A stretch of 12,665 nucleotides of DNA. It comes from Microcaldota archaeon (lineage in GTDB: Archaea; Micrarchaeota; Micrarchaeia; Micrarchaeales; Micrarchaeaceae). The notes beneath the pieces were generated by a model. The model was not told the origin of the DNA and did not search any database. It saw nothing but the letters and a program-made list of their open reading frames with translations. The stretch is from positions 1 to 12,665 of the forward strand of contig JAKATY010000054.1 in the NCBI GenBank assembly GCA_021827955.1, in the 5' to 3' direction. Below are positions 12,129 to 12,665 of the stretch, one piece after another; the stretch's first letter is position 1, and each line of letters starts with the position of its first letter. A program made the position numbers and the translations under genes.

Positions 12129-12665
12129 TCAAGGAAACAAATGCAGGAGTTTGTCAACTGCTGAAAGCAAAGCACTATCGGTACCATAAATCAGAGAAGA
12201 AATATCTCTTATCCAAGAATAATAAAAGCGTAGCTCTATAAACACGAGAACTAAGGCTATGACTAATATGGTTGAAATCACTACAGTAAATGAGCGCAGC
12301 TTTGTTGTATCTTGCAGATTTGCAAGCGCTATTACTAAAACAACAAGCGACCAGATTAAAAGCATCGCATAAATTATGTTTATTGTGACATTTATTATGT
12401 TAAACCTGCTTGGTAAAAATATTGCAGTAACCCACATAAAAAGTACAAACGGTACCGCTCCATACACCGTAGCGCCAAACGTGTTAGAATATATATTTTT
12501 GAAAGACCAAAGGTATTTCCCAATCTCATGGTAAATTAATGCACTAATAAACAAGCCTACGGGCACCAATACCCAAAATATAAAAATTTGGAAAATCGAG
12601 TTCACTATTAATACAGCAATAATATGCTTGTACTGTGCGTTCAAGGACAACAAATCGAACAGTAC
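12129..12665 (-). CDS. Yip1-like multi-pass membrane protein (5' end cut by window edge)
   Basis: At least 178 residues, open to the right edge, so the true start is outside. The visible part resembles the Yip1 domain: a helix (IIAVLIVNSIFQIFIFWVL) overlapping into VPVGLFISALIYHEIGKYLW, the polar NTFGATVYGAVPFVLF segment that parallels the conserved Yip1 stretch, then IIYAMLLIWSLVVLVIALAN and a last helix SFTVVISTILVIALVLVFI. The hydrophilic linkers are short, with about five helices in total. Prokaryotic Yip1-domain proteins have no settled function. The C-terminal tail after the last helix (SSLIYGTDSALLSAVDKLLH) is weakly amphipathic. Family assignment rests on pattern memory and is moderate. 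Confidence 0.65.
   Translation of the reverse strand, partial: VLFDLLSLNAQYKHIIAVLIVNSIFQIFIFWVLVPVGLFISALIYHEIGKYLWSFKNIYSNTFGATVYGAVPFVLFMWVTAIFLPSRFNIINVTINIIYAMLLIWSLVVLVIALANLQDTTKLRSFTVVISTILVIALVLVFIELRFYYSWIRDISSLIYGTDSALLSAVDKLLHLFP

Noticed and set aside
11987..12241. An 84-codon plus-strand ORF after tRNA-Ser
   Set aside because: It begins inside the tRNA T arm and overlaps the end of the Yip1-like gene; the composition is not protein-like and there is no ribosome-binding site.
1..12665. CRISPR arrays, insertion sequences, integrase or attachment sites
   Set aside because: No regularly spaced repeats, transposase motifs or terminal inverted repeats were seen on either strand, and no tRNA end is duplicated.

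Overview
The window reads as a chromosomal segment of an archaeon, with no sign of a mobile element, phage or CRISPR array. Archaeal markers are ribosomal protein uL30 in its long archaeal form next to archaeal uL15, a homomeric archaeal NAC, a DUF424 protein, a Dph6 diphthamide ligase, an aCPSF2-like beta-CASP nuclease, TATA-type promoters and two tRNA genes with bulge-helix-bulge (BHB) introns. Compact, overlapping genes, a very short tRNA intron at a non-canonical site and a ribosomal gene pair cut off from its usual operon fit a small-genome DPANN lineage such as Micrarchaeota/ARMAN. That placement is inference; no marker here settles it.

Layout. 1-4302 is all on the minus strand: a beta-CASP ribonuclease cut by the left edge, a COG1340-like coiled-coil protein, a GT4 glycosyltransferase, and the uL30-uL15 pair with a 4-base overlap. 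4303-4657 is a gene-poor divergent region. 4658-4975 (+) encodes a small two-helix membrane protein. It converges on a minus-strand Nudix hydrolase (5223-5702) and an endonuclease III (5752-6408). A second, different endonuclease III (6509-7231, +) diverges from the first across about 100 bases and overlaps the start of dph6 (7224-7895). An AlaA-like aminotransferase follows (8004-9293).

9365-9823 holds tRNA-Val(UAC) with a 16-nt intron in the anticodon stem, and the NAC gene beginning 11 bases after its encoded CCA. Converging on these from the minus strand are a membrane GT2 glycosyltransferase (10184-11737) and a DUF424 gene (9877-10191) overlapping its end. tRNA-Ser(CGA) with a 39-nt canonical intron lies at 11889-12011. 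A Yip1-like membrane protein is cut by the right edge.

Functional themes are translation (uL15, uL30, NAC, Dph6, two tRNAs), RNA turnover (beta-CASP nuclease), base-excision repair and nucleotide sanitation (two Nth, Nudix) and envelope glycan or lipid glycosylation (GT4, GT2). I found no convincing wholly new multi-gene system. The strongest unusual signals are the tRNA-Val intron, the tRNA-NAC junction and the divergent pair of unlike Nth paralogs.
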